From contig NZ_CP103288.1 of the NCBI RefSeq assembly GCF_024758005.1, forward strand, positions 124,001-188,000: a DNA stretch of 64,000 nucleotides. The letters run 5' to 3'. The translations under genes and the position numbers were made by a program. This document shows positions 1-9,835 of this stretch, piece by piece. The first letter of the stretch is position 1, and every line of letters begins with the position of its first letter. Source of the stretch: Pseudarthrobacter sp. NS4 (GTDB lineage Bacteria > Actinomycetota > Actinomycetes > Actinomycetales > Micrococcaceae). The notes beneath the pieces were generated by a model. That model ran no database searches. It saw nothing but the letters and a program-made list of their open reading frames with translations, and was not told the DNA's origin.

Positions 1-57
1 ACCGGCCGCCTACGGGCGGACCACGGTGGAATGCCACCGCGAGAGGAAGCAAGAGAT

Positions 58-1404
58 ATGAAAGCCAAGTTCCTGGCATCGGCTGGCATCGTCGCCGCCA
101 CTGCCGTAGTACTGACAGGCTGCTCCGGGGGAAGCGGCGGGGGAGGCGGCGCGGCGGCCGCGTCCTGCACCAACACCATTGTTAACGCGGAGGCGCCCCA
201 AGTCACCGTTTGGGCCTGGTACCCCGCGTTCAACGAGGTTGTCGACAACTTCAACAACACCAACAGCGACGTGCAGATCTGCTGGACCAACGCCGGCCAG
301 GGCAACGATGAGTACACGAAGTTCTCGACCTCGATCGAGTCCGGTTCGGGCGCCCCCGACGTGATCCAGCTCGAGTCGGAGGTGCTCGCCAGCTTTACCA
401 TCCGCGACGCGCTTGTGGACCTCACCGAGTTCGGCGCCAATGACGTCAAGGACCAGTACGCCGAAGGCGCCTGGGAGGATGCCTCAAGCGGTGACGCCGT
501 GTATGCCATCCCGGTCGACGGCGGCCCCATGGGGATGCTCTACCGCCAGGACATCTTCGACGCAGCAGGCATCCAGGTACCGACAACCTGGAAAGAGTTC
601 GAAGCCGCAGCCCAAAAGTTGAAGGAGTCCGGCAACGGTGCCGTCATCGCCGACTTCCCCACCAACGGGCGTGCGTTCAACCAGGCCTTGTTCGCCCAGG
701 CCGGTTCGGTGCCGTTCGAATATGACTCCGCCAACCCCCAGGAAATCGGGATCAAGGTCAATGACCAGGGTGCCAAGGACGTCCTGAAGTACTGGGACGG
801 ACTGGTCAAGAAGGGGCTCGTTGCCACCGATGACGCCTTCACCGCGGACTACAACACCAAGCTCGTCGACGGCTCATACGCCGTCTACCTCGCCGCGGCC
901 TGGGGTCCCGGCTACCTGCAGGGCCTGTCCGACGCCGACCCGGACGCGGTCTGGCGTGCCGCCCCACTCCCGCAGTGGGACGCAGCAAACCCCGTCGACG
1001 TCAACTGGGGCGGTTCCACCTTCGCAGTGACCAAGCAGGCCAAGGACAAGAAACTCGCAGCGAAGGTGGCCATGGGCATCTTCGGAAACAAAGAAGCTAT
1101 GAACCTCGGCGTTGACAAGGGAGCATTGTTCCCCTCGTACTCGCCCGTCCTCGATTCCGAGGAATTTGCCAACAAGGAATACCCGTTCTTTGGCGGACAG
1201 CAGATCAACAAGGACGTTTTCCTGAAGGCAGCTGAGGGCTACGAGGGCGCGACCTTTAGTCCGTTCCAGAACTACGCCTACGACCAGTTGACTGTGCAGC
1301 TCTACTCGATGGTCCAAGGCGAGAAGGACGCGGGCAAGGCCCTCGACGATCTCCAGGCGTCCCTCGAGCAGTACGCGACCGAGCAGGGATTCACCCTGAA
1401 GTAA
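58..1404 (+). CDS. ABC transporter sugar-binding lipoprotein
   Basis: Extracellular solute-binding protein of a carbohydrate ABC importer (family 1, MalE/AraN-like), anchored to the outer face of the membrane. The N-terminus has basic residues, a hydrophobic stretch and the lipobox LTGC with the modified Cys at residue 22, followed by a Gly/Ser/Ala linker. About 449 residues is normal for the family. The ATG at 58 is chosen because it directly precedes the signal peptide and follows AGGAAGCAAGAG; an upstream in-frame ATG at 31 would put nine charged residues before the signal. Two permeases and an arabinofuranosidase follow, so arabinose or arabino-oligosaccharides are the likely ligand (inference from context). 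No ATPase gene is present, so a shared MsiK-like ATPase elsewhere would be needed. Confidence 0.93.
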   Translation: MKAKFLASAGIVAATAVVLTGCSGGSGGGGGAAAASCTNTIVNAEAPQVTVWAWYPAFNEVVDNFNNTNSDVQICWTNAGQGNDEYTKFSTSIESGSGAPDVIQLESEVLASFTIRDALVDLTEFGANDVKDQYAEGAWEDASSGDAVYAIPVDGGPMGMLYRQDIFDAAGIQVPTTWKEFEAAAQKLKESGNGAVIADFPTNGRAFNQALFAQAGSVPFEYDSANPQEIGIKVNDQGAKDVLKYWDGLVKKGLVATDDAFTADYNTKLVDGSYAVYLAAAWGPGYLQGLSDADPDAVWRAAPLPQWDAANPVDVNWGGSTFAVTKQAKDKKLAAKVAMGIFGNKEAMNLGVDKGALFPSYSPVLDSEEFANKEYPFFGGQQINKDVFLKAAEGYEGATFSPFQNYAYDQLTVQLYSMVQGEKDAGKALDDLQASLEQYATEQGFTLK

Positions 1405-1410
1405 CCGCCG

Positions 1411-1445
1411 GGGTAGGTGCCCGCGTCCATCGCGGGCACCTACCC
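1411..1445 (+). promoter_or_regulatory. Intra-operon hairpin after the binding-protein gene
   Basis: A perfect 15-bp stem (1411-1425 with 1431-1445) with a 5-nt loop lies 7 bp after the binding-protein stop and 61 bp before the first permease. There is no T-run after it, so it is more likely an mRNA 3'-end stabiliser or partial attenuator that keeps binding-protein levels above permease levels than a full terminator (inference). Confidence 0.75.
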
Positions 1446-1506
1446 GTCCGGCCCTCGTGGACACCTCCACCGCGCCATCCGTCCCATTGCTTGAGGAAAG
1501 ACCATC

Positions 1507-2457
1507 ATGGCTACGACCACCGCGCCGAGTTCGGCCCCGCAGGCCAAGACCCCGGCCCCCGCAAAGCATCGCCCCGACAAGAACTACCGGCACCGGCAGC
1601 GCTGGGGATGGGTCTTCGTTGCGCCCTTCGCGGCAATCTTCCTGACCTTCCTCATCCTCCCCCTGGTCTACGCCTTCAGGATGAGCCTTTTCACCAGCAC
1701 CCTGGCCACTGGCACCAAGTTCGTCGGCGCGGACAACTACCTCAAGGCCTTCTCCGACCCGATCTTCCTGCAGGGACTGGCGACGGTAGCGAAGTTCGCA
1801 CTGATCATGATTCCCGCGCAAATGATCGTAGCCCTGCTCGCAGCCCTCGTCCTCGACAACCTTGCCACCTGGGCGTCCAAGTTCTCCCGTTTGATGATCT
1901 TCGTCCCGTACGCGGTTCCCGTGGTCATCGGCGCCCTCATGTGGGGCTTCCTGTACAGCCCACGCTTCGGGCCGGCCGGCTCCATCTTCGGCATTTTCGG
2001 CATGGCCGCCCCGGAGTTCCTGGCGCAGGACAGTATTTTCGGCAGCCTCGTCAACATCGTGACCTGGCAGTGGGCCGGCTACTACATGATCATCATCTAT
2101 GCCGCACTGCGCGGTATCGATCCCGGCATCTACGAGGCAGCCGTGCTCGACGGCGCCTCCGACCGGCAGATCGCATGGCGGATAAAGGTCCCCATGATCT
2201 CTTCCTCCCTCGTGATGGTGGTCATCTTTGCTCTCATCGGCACCCTGCAGTTCTTCACTGAACCGCAAGTGCTCCGCGGAGTGGCACAGGGCGCCATTCC
2301 GACGTCGTATACCCCCAATATGTATGCCTTCTCGCTGGCCTTCTCCTACAGCCAGTTCAACTATGCCTCCGCCATCTCCTTCGCGCTCGGCATCGTCGTG
2401 TTCGTTTTCTCCTTCCTCTTCCTCTTCCTGACCCGCAAGCAGAGCGGACTGAAATAA
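1507..2457 (+). CDS. ABC sugar permease, MalF/AraP-like
   Basis: Integral membrane subunit of the carbohydrate ABC importer. The 316-residue protein has an Ala/Pro-rich cytoplasmic N-terminus (about 35 residues), then six predicted membrane segments. The EAA loop that docks the ATPase is visible as EAAVLDGASDRQIAWRIKVP. The ATG at 1507 follows AGGAAAG at good spacing. It partners with the next permease, only 3 bp downstream, and with the lipoprotein encoded upstream. Confidence 0.93.
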   Translation: MATTTAPSSAPQAKTPAPAKHRPDKNYRHRQRWGWVFVAPFAAIFLTFLILPLVYAFRMSLFTSTLATGTKFVGADNYLKAFSDPIFLQGLATVAKFALIMIPAQMIVALLAALVLDNLATWASKFSRLMIFVPYAVPVVIGALMWGFLYSPRFGPAGSIFGIFGMAAPEFLAQDSIFGSLVNIVTWQWAGYYMIIIYAALRGIDPGIYEAAVLDGASDRQIAWRIKVPMISSSLVMVVIFALIGTLQFFTEPQVLRGVAQGAIPTSYTPNMYAFSLAFSYSQFNYASAISFALGIVVFVFSFLFLFLTRKQSGLK

Positions 2458-2460
2458 GCC

Positions 2461-3387
2461 ATGGCACTCGTCACCGAAACCCCCCAACTCGAGGGCGGCC
2501 GGAAAGGCCGCAGCGCTGCAGGCCGTAACAGGGCCCGCAATGGCGGCCCCCGCATCGGCTCGCATATCTTCCTGCTTATCCTCGTTATCTACTTCATCAC
2601 CCCCATTTGGTGGTTGACGGTCGCCAGCACCAAGGACACCGCTGGCCTCTTCGGCGGCTCGGGCGGACCCCTCTGGTTCGACGACGAGTTCCACTTCTTC
2701 AGCAACATCCAAGGCTTGTTCGAACGGCAGGACGGCATCTACTGGCGTTGGCTCGGGAACTCATTCCTCTACGCCATCTCGGGAGGCGTCGGGGCAACCA
2801 TCCTCGCCGTGCTTGCAGGCTACGGCTTCGCCAAGTACAACTTTCGCGGGCGGGGGCCCTTCTTTGGGCTCCTGCTGGGTGCAGTCATGGTGCCCCTGAC
2901 GGCACTGGTCATCCCGACCTTCGTGCTCCTGAGCTCTGTGGGGCTGGTGAACACCATCTGGGCCGTGATCCTGCCCTCGCTCCTCAGCCCGTTCGGTGTG
3001 TACCTCATGAGGGTCTTCGCCCAGGAAGCGGTTCCGGATGAATTACTCGACGCCGCCCGGATTGACGGCGCGGGAGAGTTCCGCACGTTCGTCCAGATTG
3101 CACTGCCCCTGCTGCGCCCGGCGATCGTGACGGTACTGCTGTTGTCCATCGTCGGGACCTGGAACAACTTCTTCCTGCCGCTGGCAGTCCTCAGTGATCC
3201 CCTGTTGCTCCCCGTCACGGTGGGGCTCAACGGATGGCAGGCCCTGTCCAACGCCGGAAGCGGCGGCGAGGCCCTATGGAATCTGATCACCACGGGTGCC
3301 TTCGTCTCGATCATCCCGCTGATCATCGCGTTCCTTTCCCTTCAGAAGTACTGGCAGGGCGGGTTGTCGCTGGGCTCGCTCAAATAA
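2461..3387 (+). CDS. ABC sugar permease, MalG/AraQ-like
   Basis: Second membrane subunit of the importer, 308 residues, with six predicted membrane segments. The conserved EAA loop appears as DAARIDGAGEFRTFVQIALP. It starts 3 bp after the stop of the preceding permease gene, so the two are almost certainly translationally coupled and form a heterodimer. The N-terminus is basic (GGRKGRSAAGRNRAR) and cytoplasmic. The substrate cannot be read from sequence; the downstream GH51 enzyme suggests arabinosides. Confidence 0.92.
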   Translation: MALVTETPQLEGGRKGRSAAGRNRARNGGPRIGSHIFLLILVIYFITPIWWLTVASTKDTAGLFGGSGGPLWFDDEFHFFSNIQGLFERQDGIYWRWLGNSFLYAISGGVGATILAVLAGYGFAKYNFRGRGPFFGLLLGAVMVPLTALVIPTFVLLSSVGLVNTIWAVILPSLLSPFGVYLMRVFAQEAVPDELLDAARIDGAGEFRTFVQIALPLLRPAIVTVLLLSIVGTWNNFFLPLAVLSDPLLLPVTVGLNGWQALSNAGSGGEALWNLITTGAFVSIIPLIIAFLSLQKYWQGGLSLGSLK

Positions 3388-3435
3388 CCTCCAGACCGCT
3401 GCCGGCCCACGCCACCACGCACAGAAAGTAGTTTG

Positions 3436-4947
3436 ATGCAGAACGCACGCCTCACGCTCGACCCCCACTTCACGGTCGGGCGGATCAACCGCAACATCTT
3501 CGGCGGGTTCGTCGAACACCTTGGCCGCCACGTCTACGACGGCATCTACGAGCCCGGCCACGAGAGCGCCGATAACGAAGGGTTCCGCCAGGACGTCATC
3601 GAACTCGTGAAGGAGATGGGTGTCTCCACCATCCGCTATCCCGGCGGCAACTTCGTCTCCGGGTTCTGCTGGGAAGACAGCGTGGGACCGCGCGAGGAGC
3701 GCCCGACCCGCCTCGATCTCGCCTGGCATTCCACCGAGACCAACCAGGTGGGCATGCACGAGTTCGCCTCCTGGCTGCAGAAGGTGGACAGCGATCTCAT
3801 GATGGCCGTGAACCTAGGAACGCGGGGAACCACCGAAGCGCTCCAGCTTCTTGAGTACTCGAACCTGCCCAAGGGTACAACCCTTGCCGACCGGCGCATG
3901 GCCAACGGCCACCCCGACCCGTTCGGCGTCAAGATCTGGTGCCTGGGCAACGAGATGGATGGCCCCTGGCAGATCGGGCACCGCTCAGCCGAGGACTACG
4001 GCAAGCTCGCGGCCATTACGGGGCGGGCAATGCGCCAGCTGGACCCGTCGATCGAGCTCGTGGCCTGTGGTTCCTCGAGCGCCCACATGCCAACATTCGC
4101 CGAGTGGGAGCGCGTGGTGCTCACCCACACCTATGACGTCGTCGACTACATCTCCTGCCACGCATACTACGAGGAGAAGAACGGTGACCTTGGGTCATTC
4201 CTCGCATCCGCCGTCGACATGGATCACTTCATCGAGTCCGTGGTGGCGACCGCCGACCATGTGAAGGCCGTACGCGGGAGCTCGAAGACGATTAATATCT
4301 CCTTCGACGAGTGGAACGTCTGGTACATCAGCCGCTTCGAGAACGTCGACAAGATTGAGGGCCTCGACAATTGGCCGGCGGCTCCGCGCCTGCTCGAGGA
4401 CTGCTACTCAGTGGCGGACGCCGTCGTGTTCGGTAACCTCATGATCTCGCTGCTGAAGCACGCTGACCGCGTCACCTCGGCGTCACTGGCGCAGCTCGTC
4501 AATGTTATCGCGCCCATCATGACGGAGCCGGGCGGCCCGGCATGGCGCCAGACCACGTTTTTCCCGTTCTCGATCACGTCGAAGCTCGCGCAGGGCTCGG
4601 TACTTGAACTCAAGCTCGACGCCGGGACGTACGAGACCAGCGAGTACGGTACTGTGCCGCTCGTCGACGCTGTGGCCACGCACGACGACGAAACGGGTGC
4701 GACCGCCGTCTTCCTCGTCAATCGGTCCCAGACCGAAGAGACCACCGTGACCATCGATATCGCGGCACTCAACGGGTTCAGCTCTGTCGAGGCGCAGTCG
4801 CTGTTCGATACGGACGTGTATGCGAAGAACACCCTCGAGGAGCCCGAGCGCGTGACCATGAAGACCAACACCTCCGCCACCCTGGACGGTGGTGCAGTCA
4901 CTATTACCCTTCCTCCCGTGTCATGGACGGCCGTTTCCCTCGCATGA
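3436..4947 (+). CDS. Alpha-L-arabinofuranosidase, GH51
   Basis: Retaining glycoside hydrolase that releases terminal L-arabinofuranose from arabino-oligosaccharides. There is no signal peptide, so it acts in the cytoplasm on imported oligomers. The 503-residue length fits GH51. The family acid/base glutamate lies in GNEMDG (Glu173) and the nucleophile in DEWNVWY (Glu292), about 119 residues apart as usual. An N-terminal (beta/alpha)8 barrel is followed by a C-terminal beta-sandwich from about residue 390. The ATG at 3436 is preferred over the adjacent TTG at 3433; AGAAAG lies upstream. Its last codons overlap the epimerase start (ATGA). Confidence 0.95.
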   Translation: MQNARLTLDPHFTVGRINRNIFGGFVEHLGRHVYDGIYEPGHESADNEGFRQDVIELVKEMGVSTIRYPGGNFVSGFCWEDSVGPREERPTRLDLAWHSTETNQVGMHEFASWLQKVDSDLMMAVNLGTRGTTEALQLLEYSNLPKGTTLADRRMANGHPDPFGVKIWCLGNEMDGPWQIGHRSAEDYGKLAAITGRAMRQLDPSIELVACGSSSAHMPTFAEWERVVLTHTYDVVDYISCHAYYEEKNGDLGSFLASAVDMDHFIESVVATADHVKAVRGSSKTINISFDEWNVWYISRFENVDKIEGLDNWPAAPRLLEDCYSVADAVVFGNLMISLLKHADRVTSASLAQLVNVIAPIMTEPGGPAWRQTTFFPFSITSKLAQGSVLELKLDAGTYETSEYGTVPLVDAVATHDDETGATAVFLVNRSQTEETTVTIDIAALNGFSSVEAQSLFDTDVYAKNTLEEPERVTMKTNTSATLDGGAVTITLPPVSWTAVSLA

Positions 4948-5852
4948 ACCACCGCGAATACAGGATCGAGGGCGGCGGCTACACGGCCGTCGTCCTCGGT
5001 TTCGGGGCCACTGTCCGTGAACTGACTTACGAGGGGCGGCCGCTCGTAGTGGGCTTCGGTTCCGACGAGGAAATGCCCAACTTCCGTGGCGCCTTCGTGG
5101 CTCCGTGGCCCAACCGCATCGCCGATGGGCGCTATACGTTCGACGGGGAGGACTACCAACTTGCCGTCAATGAGCCGGAGCGGGGCGCCGCACTGCACGG
5201 GCTCGTGTTCGGCATCCCTTGGACACTCGTGAAGCACACCCCGAGCACGCTTAAACTGGCCTGCACCATCGAGCCCACGGCGGCCTACCCCTTTAAGCTC
5301 TCCCTCCAAGCGCGGTTCAGCCTCGACGGGCAGGGCTTCAGGACAGATGTAGCAGCATCTAATATTGGCCCGCGGCGCGCACCCTACGGCGTCTGCCCTC
5401 ACCCGTACCTTGTGGGCGGGCCGTCACCGCTCGATGAGTGGGTGCTCGAGCTGCCGGCCTCAACGGTCCTGACAGTAACTCCCGACCGTCTGCTGCCCGT
5501 GGCCAAGGAATCAGTCGCCGGTACTCCCTTCGACTTCCGCTCGGCCCGTGCCATCGGTGACGTGCAAATCGACCACGCCTTCACGAACCTCACCCTGGAT
5601 CGCGACGGGCGCGCCATAGTCCGGGTCATCGATCCCGCGGTCGGGACCGGCACAGCGATGGTGTGGGACGCGAGCTGCCCCTGGGTGCAGATCCACACGG
5701 CGGACCTTCCGAGAAGACCAGAGAGCACCCGGCTCGGGCTTGCCGTCGAGCCCATGACATGCCCGCCGGAGGCCTTTAACACGGGCGAGGACCTCGTAAT
5801 CCTCGAACCGGGGGAATCGCACAGCACGGGCTGGACCATCGCCGCCCTTTAG
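4944..5852 (+). CDS. Aldose 1-epimerase family protein
   Basis: Mutarotase-type enzyme (GalM superfamily) interconverting alpha and beta anomers of a free sugar, presumably arabinose released by the GH51 enzyme. About 302 residues. Visible family features are HGLVFG in the first half, the CPHPYLVGG histidine region and the C-terminal catalytic-glutamate segment EPMTCPPEAFN. The ATG at 4944 overlaps the arabinofuranosidase stop as ATGA, a translational-coupling arrangement; an in-frame ATG at 4923 lies inside the upstream gene and is less likely. It is the last gene of the sugar operon. Confidence 0.9.
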   Translation: MNHREYRIEGGGYTAVVLGFGATVRELTYEGRPLVVGFGSDEEMPNFRGAFVAPWPNRIADGRYTFDGEDYQLAVNEPERGAALHGLVFGIPWTLVKHTPSTLKLACTIEPTAAYPFKLSLQARFSLDGQGFRTDVAASNIGPRRAPYGVCPHPYLVGGPSPLDEWVLELPASTVLTVTPDRLLPVAKESVAGTPFDFRSARAIGDVQIDHAFTNLTLDRDGRAIVRVIDPAVGTGTAMVWDASCPWVQIHTADLPRRPESTRLGLAVEPMTCPPEAFNTGEDLVILEPGESHSTGWTIAAL

Positions 5853-5989
5853 CTCTGGTCGGGTTTCATAGGCCAACCGCGTCGATGAGCGTGAAGGACG
5901 GGGACCCCGAAGACGCTTCGCCAAGAACGCGCCGTCAAGCCGCGCCAGAGGCAGGTGACTCGGCTCGGTGTAAATCCTGGCCGGATGTC

Positions 5990-6335
5990 CCTGCACAGCC
6001 CCTTTTGGGGCCGCTCCCCGCCGCTTCGAACTGCCGACAACGGATATTCCGTCAACCTGCCTCGGCCGGGCAAACCCGTGCTTGCTGATCACGCGGCCGG
6101 AAACTGGTGGCGACTCTGATCCGTCCATGGCTGGGGTCAATTCAGGTTGTCCACGGCTGGGATAGGAGCCGTTGGGGTAGCTCCCTGGCAGCAGCAGCGG
6201 TGGATAACCCATGAGAATTGTCCCCGGCTGTGGGCAGCGGCACCGTACTGCTACACGGTAGAGCAGAGCGCCAGAATTAATTCCTACTGCTTCTGCAGCC
6301 CGGCAAGAGGCGGTTGTCAGGTTGGGGTGTGCCCT
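5990..6335 (+). repeat. Structured dispersed repeat, copy 1
   Basis: This part of the 5853-6557 gap is recognisably repeated at 34030-34335. In order it holds a GCCCC-TTTT-GGGGC hairpin (5998-6011), a dif-like 28-mer (6030-6057), a spacer, and a 93-bp imperfect inverted repeat (6133-6225) whose arms pair GGTTGTCCAC with GTGGATAACC around an inner AGGAGC/GCTCCC hairpin. Similarity to copy 2 fades after about 6335. I see no credible gene in the rest of the gap (5853-5989 and 6336-6557). Confidence 0.8.
6030..6057 (+). other. dif-like (XerC/XerD-type) site, copy 1
   Basis: Arms ACTGCCGACAA and TTCCGTCAACC flank the hexamer CGGATA, an 11-6-11 layout like bacterial dif sites. The centre CGGATA is identical in the copies at 34068 and 56373, and all three have the same orientation. 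The Xer assignment is inference from architecture; an operator or element-end function is not excluded. Confidence 0.45.
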
Positions 6336-6557
6336 AACTGGGCTCAACTATTAGCCCTACAGCCTCGGTTTGCTTGTGGTGTATGTCTTGTCGTGGCGGA
6401 TGACGGCTTCGTTTTCCTCGCTTCAGCCTGTTTCCCTGGCGCGTCCGGATGGACCTTTTGGTGCGGTACTTGGGGTGCAAGCTGGCAGCGGGGTTTCACC
6501 ATTGTCGAACAAGCCGACATGTTCAGGGCGAACCTGCAGGCGGCCGCAGTGCGAGGA

Positions 6558-7622
6558 CTATCCTGCTGACCGCCGCCGTAGGGCGGCGGTTCCCCATATG
6601 GCCAGCAACCCGCCTATCAGCAGCAGTCCGGCCTGCCCAGTATTCATGCCAGCCAACGATGTGGTCACCGGATCGCCCAGACCGAAGGCTGAATTGAAGA
6701 AGCCGCCCAAGGTGATCCCCGCAATGAGTAGCGCAGAGAGTGCAGAGACGCCGGTGACCAGGGCGTTGAAGCCCAATGTATGGCAAGGATGGTGCACAGC
6801 TGAGCGGTACAGCCGCGTCATGGCCACTCCGTTGAGCGAATCACAGAGAGTCATGGCAGCGGCGAAGGCAAGCGGCAGGGCCAGCAATGTGAGGGGCGAA
6901 ACCCCGGCCAGGGACGCCGCGGTCGTCATCATCAGCAACCCAATGGTGGTGGCAGTATCAAAACCCAGCCCGAACAGGAATCCGATGACGTAGATGTGCC
7001 GCGGCCGACGGACACGGGAGAGCGGCCTGGCAAGGAGACGCGCCACTAAACCCTGCGCCTCGAGGTCCCGGGAATCAAAGCCACCTCCAGATCGCGCACT
7101 CCGGTACGCGCGGGCGGCACGAAAAAAGGCGGAGCCGTTGAATAGACCGATTGACAGCAGGAAGATCCCCGAAACGCCACTGCCGATCAGGCCTAGGACC
7201 AGGTTCGCGGCAGAATCCTCCTGCATGAACTGCTCCACCAGGCTCGCACCGGCAATGATCAGCGCGCCGGCCAGGATGACTACGGAACTGTGCCCGAGGC
7301 TGAAGGCGAAGCCTACGCTGACGGGGTCCTGCTGCTGTGCTACGAATTTGCGGGTGGCGTTGTCGATTGCGGCCAGGTGGTCCCAGTCGTAGCTGTGCTT
7401 TACGCCCGCAAGATACGCGGTGAGCACCAACCCCCACGCGAGCGGCTGCCCTCCGGGGCAGGGGCACCCAGCCATGAATGATGTGAGGGTACCGGTGAGC
7501 AGAAGCGCGACGGCGGCGGCATGGAGCGCAGCAACCGCAATGAAGGTGAACAGCACCCGCGTGCGGAACGGCAGGGTCTCCCGCTCGCGGTAGAGCACCG
7601 TCAGTTGCGTCAGCACGGTCAT
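6558..7622 (-). CDS. NiCoT-family nickel/cobalt permease
   Basis: High-affinity Ni2+ (or Co2+) uptake permease of the inner membrane, about 354 residues with eight predicted membrane segments. The family signature HxxxDH is visible as HSYDWDHLAAIDNATRK, together with FSLGHSSVVIL and GFLFGLGFDTATT. The ATG at 7622 overlaps the ureD stop by one base (TGATG), so it is the last gene of the urease operon, and nickel for the urease active site is its obvious role. The frame also offers TTG at 7625, less likely. Confidence 0.93.
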   Translation of the reverse strand: MTVLTQLTVLYRERETLPFRTRVLFTFIAVAALHAAAVALLLTGTLTSFMAGCPCPGGQPLAWGLVLTAYLAGVKHSYDWDHLAAIDNATRKFVAQQQDPVSVGFAFSLGHSSVVILAGALIIAGASLVEQFMQEDSAANLVLGLIGSGVSGIFLLSIGLFNGSAFFRAARAYRSARSGGGFDSRDLEAQGLVARLLARPLSRVRRPRHIYVIGFLFGLGFDTATTIGLLMMTTAASLAGVSPLTLLALPLAFAAAMTLCDSLNGVAMTRLYRSAVHHPCHTLGFNALVTGVSALSALLIAGITLGGFFNSAFGLGDPVTTSLAGMNTGQAGLLLIGGLLAIWGTAALRRRSAG

Positions 7623-8524
7623 CAATATTTCCTCATGTTGAGAGGCTCCTGCCCGTGCCAGCGGTCGCGAAGCAACGCCGTGCAGGCACCCAACAGGCTG
7701 TTGAGCTCGCCCGTGGTGTTGGACAGCGATCGCAGCACCAGCCCGGTGGTTCCCGCAACCGTGCGGGTCAGGGAAACCCCGGAGTGGGCATCATGCCCGA
7801 CGGTCAGGGCGTGAAGGTCATCGGCGAGCTCCTGGCCGACGCGCGGATCCACCACCACCAGGGATCCGAGGTGGCTGAACCCCTCCATGAAGCCCAGGCC
7901 GGTGACGTCGTTCAGCGGAGGCCGGATGAGCAGGTTGTCGAGTGCCAGGAGTTCGGTGCGATCACCCACCTGTACGTGGATTTCGTTTCGCAGCCGAAGC
8001 TCTTCGTACTTAAACGATGCCCCGTCCGGCGACCAGCCAGGAGTGATGATTTCGGCAATCACGAGGCTCGACGACGGATGCACCGTGATGTGGGCGCGTT
8101 GCCTGTAGCTGGCCTCCCGGTAGGCGATGAGCTGGTCAGGCATCAGTTCCAGCCGCGCCCCCTCCCCCAGCAGCAGGCTCATCCGCTGCTCGGCAAAGGA
8201 CCCCGGAGTCCGGTAAACCTTGGTCGCGGACTGGGTAGTTAAATGTAGGTCAGCCCCGTCCCCCACCTCCACGTCGATGACGAACAGGTCTGCCCCTAGG
8301 TAAGCGCCACCAGGATTCACGAGCACATAACAAACCTGCCCGGAGTCGTCCAGATAGTGTGGCCGAAGCACCCGCAAAGCGCCCTGATGGAACTGCCGGG
8401 ACGCAATGGACCTACCCCCCCGTACGGTGATGACGAGCTCAAGCACACCGCGCGGCGAGCCGACTGCAGAGGCGGCGGAGCCGGTTGCAGCCGCCGGAGT
8501 CGCTTCAGCCGCCGTCGTGCTCAT
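7622..8524 (-). CDS. ureD: Urease accessory protein UreD (UreH)
   Basis: Scaffold that binds apo-urease and recruits UreF and UreG for GTP-dependent nickel delivery. 300 residues. An Ala/Thr-rich N-terminus of about 25 residues precedes the UreD fold ([21 protein letters not shown], then the [12 protein letters not shown] core). The start overlaps the ureG stop as ATGA. Placement after ureG and before the nickel permease matches actinobacterial urease operons. Confidence 0.93.
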   Translation of the reverse strand: MSTTAAEATPAAATGSAASAVGSPRGVLELVITVRGGRSIASRQFHQGALRVLRPHYLDDSGQVCYVLVNPGGAYLGADLFVIDVEVGDGADLHLTTQSATKVYRTPGSFAEQRMSLLLGEGARLELMPDQLIAYREASYRQRAHITVHPSSSLVIAEIITPGWSPDGASFKYEELRLRNEIHVQVGDRTELLALDNLLIRPPLNDVTGLGFMEGFSHLGSLVVVDPRVGQELADDLHALTVGHDAHSGVSLTRTVAGTTGLVLRSLSNTTGELNSLLGACTALLRDRWHGQEPLNMRKY

Positions 8525-9138
8525 GGAGCGAGGTCGAGCATCAGAACGTCGCGGCGCACCCAGTTGATGACAGCGTCCAGCCCTTCGTCAGTCTTCAGGT
8601 TGGTGAAGCAGAACGGCTTTTCGCCCCGGAACTCCTTTGAGTCGGCCTCCATAACCGACAAATCGGCGCCAACATGGGGAGCGAGGTCGGTTTTGTTGAT
8701 GATGAAGAGATCGGACTTGATCATGCCTTGGCCGGCTTTGCGTGGGATCTTTTCGCCTTGGGCCACGTCGATGATGTAGATGGAGAAGTCCACGAGCTCC
8801 GGGCTGAAGGTCGCCGAGAGGTTATCGCCGCCGGACTCCACGAAAATGACCTGGAGGTCGGGGTGCCGGGCTTTGAGTTCCTCGATGGCGGCGGTGTTCA
8901 TCGAGGTGTCTTCGCGGATGGCGGTGTGCGGGCAGCCGCCGGTTTCGACGCCGATGATCCTGTCCTCGGGAAGGATGCCGTTGGCAGCCAGGATTTTGGC
9001 GTCCTCGATGGTGTAGATGTCGTTGGTGATCGCGGCCATGGAGATTTCGGGGCTCATGTGGCGCGTGAGCCGCTCCACCAGCTGCGTTTTGCCGGCGCCC
9101 ACAGGGCCGCCGATGCCGATTTTGATGGGTTCAGTCAT
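8521..9138 (-). CDS. ureG: Urease accessory GTPase UreG
   Basis: SIMIBI-class GTPase that carries nickel and drives insertion into urease. 205 residues. The P-loop [11 protein letters not shown] lies at about residues 10-20, the metal-binding CPH motif in [15 protein letters not shown], and the guanine-specificity motif as NKTD. Typical family length. It lies 13 bp after ureF and overlaps ureD, so it is translated within the urease operon. Confidence 0.96.
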   Translation of the reverse strand: MTEPIKIGIGGPVGAGKTQLVERLTRHMSPEISMAAITNDIYTIEDAKILAANGILPEDRIIGVETGGCPHTAIREDTSMNTAAIEELKARHPDLQVIFVESGGDNLSATFSPELVDFSIYIIDVAQGEKIPRKAGQGMIKSDLFIINKTDLAPHVGADLSVMEADSKEFRGEKPFCFTNLKTDEGLDAVINWVRRDVLMLDLAP

Positions 9139-9151
9139 GTTTTTCCTCCTG

Positions 9152-9817
9152 CTAGCTCATGAACATTCGGGCACGTTGGCGCTCGTGCCGCATCTGCGAA
9201 ATTTCCAGCCCTGGGCTGAGTGCGCCGAAGTCGTCCGGCGTCAGGCGGGCGATCCGCTCGATGGCGGCAGCGACGTCGTCGGCCGCTTTCCGCAGCAGCC
9301 GCTGCCCGGCGTTTTGCCCGAGGGGGATGGCCCGGACGGCGTTCTGCGTCAGCGACGTGACGGTGGCGAAAAGGCACGCGGCCAGCGCTTCGGTCAGCGG
9401 CACGCCCAAGGAACGGGCGACGACGGCGAACGCCAGCGGCTGATGCCCGGCGGCCCGGCCCGTAGTCACCAGGTCCCGATAAAGTCCCAGCTCGGCCGAG
9501 GGAAAAACCTCGGTTCCGATCTCCAGCAGCCGCCCGCCCATCTTGACGCTGGCCTCCCTGACTTGGCGAGACAGCAGTTGCGCCGAAAGCAGGACATCAA
9601 GCTCCCCAACATCCCAGCCCTCGTAGAGGAACCGGATCGACAGCCCATCAGAGTAGGAAAGCTGCTGCGAGACAAATACAGAAAGCCAAACCCCAAACGA
9701 AGCCTCGTCACAAATGAGCTCCCGTTCGATGTACCCCTCAAACCCAAAAGAGTGAGCAAAAGCCCCGGTTGGAAGCGCGGAATCACAAAGCTGTTGCAGC
9801 GCGAGCTGATAAGTCAT
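9152..9817 (-). CDS. ureF: Urease accessory protein UreF
   Basis: Helical regulator of UreG GTPase activity in the urease maturation complex. 221 residues. It opens with [24 protein letters not shown] UreF sequence (here [20 protein letters not shown]) and ends with the [13 protein letters not shown] tail. It lies between ureE and ureG with 18-bp and 13-bp gaps, consistent with one transcript. Confidence 0.94.
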   Translation of the reverse strand: MTYQLALQQLCDSALPTGAFAHSFGFEGYIERELICDEASFGVWLSVFVSQQLSYSDGLSIRFLYEGWDVGELDVLLSAQLLSRQVREASVKMGGRLLEIGTEVFPSAELGLYRDLVTTGRAAGHQPLAFAVVARSLGVPLTEALAACLFATVTSLTQNAVRAIPLGQNAGQRLLRKAADDVAAAIERIARLTPDDFGALSPGLEISQMRHERQRARMFMS

Positions 9818-9835
9818 GACAACCCGCCGGGGGAA

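Noticed and set aside
874..2712. A 612-residue antisense frame across the sugar ABC genes
   Set aside because: Low-complexity Glu/Gly/Asp composition and full overlap with three clear ABC transporter genes; a GC-bias artefact.
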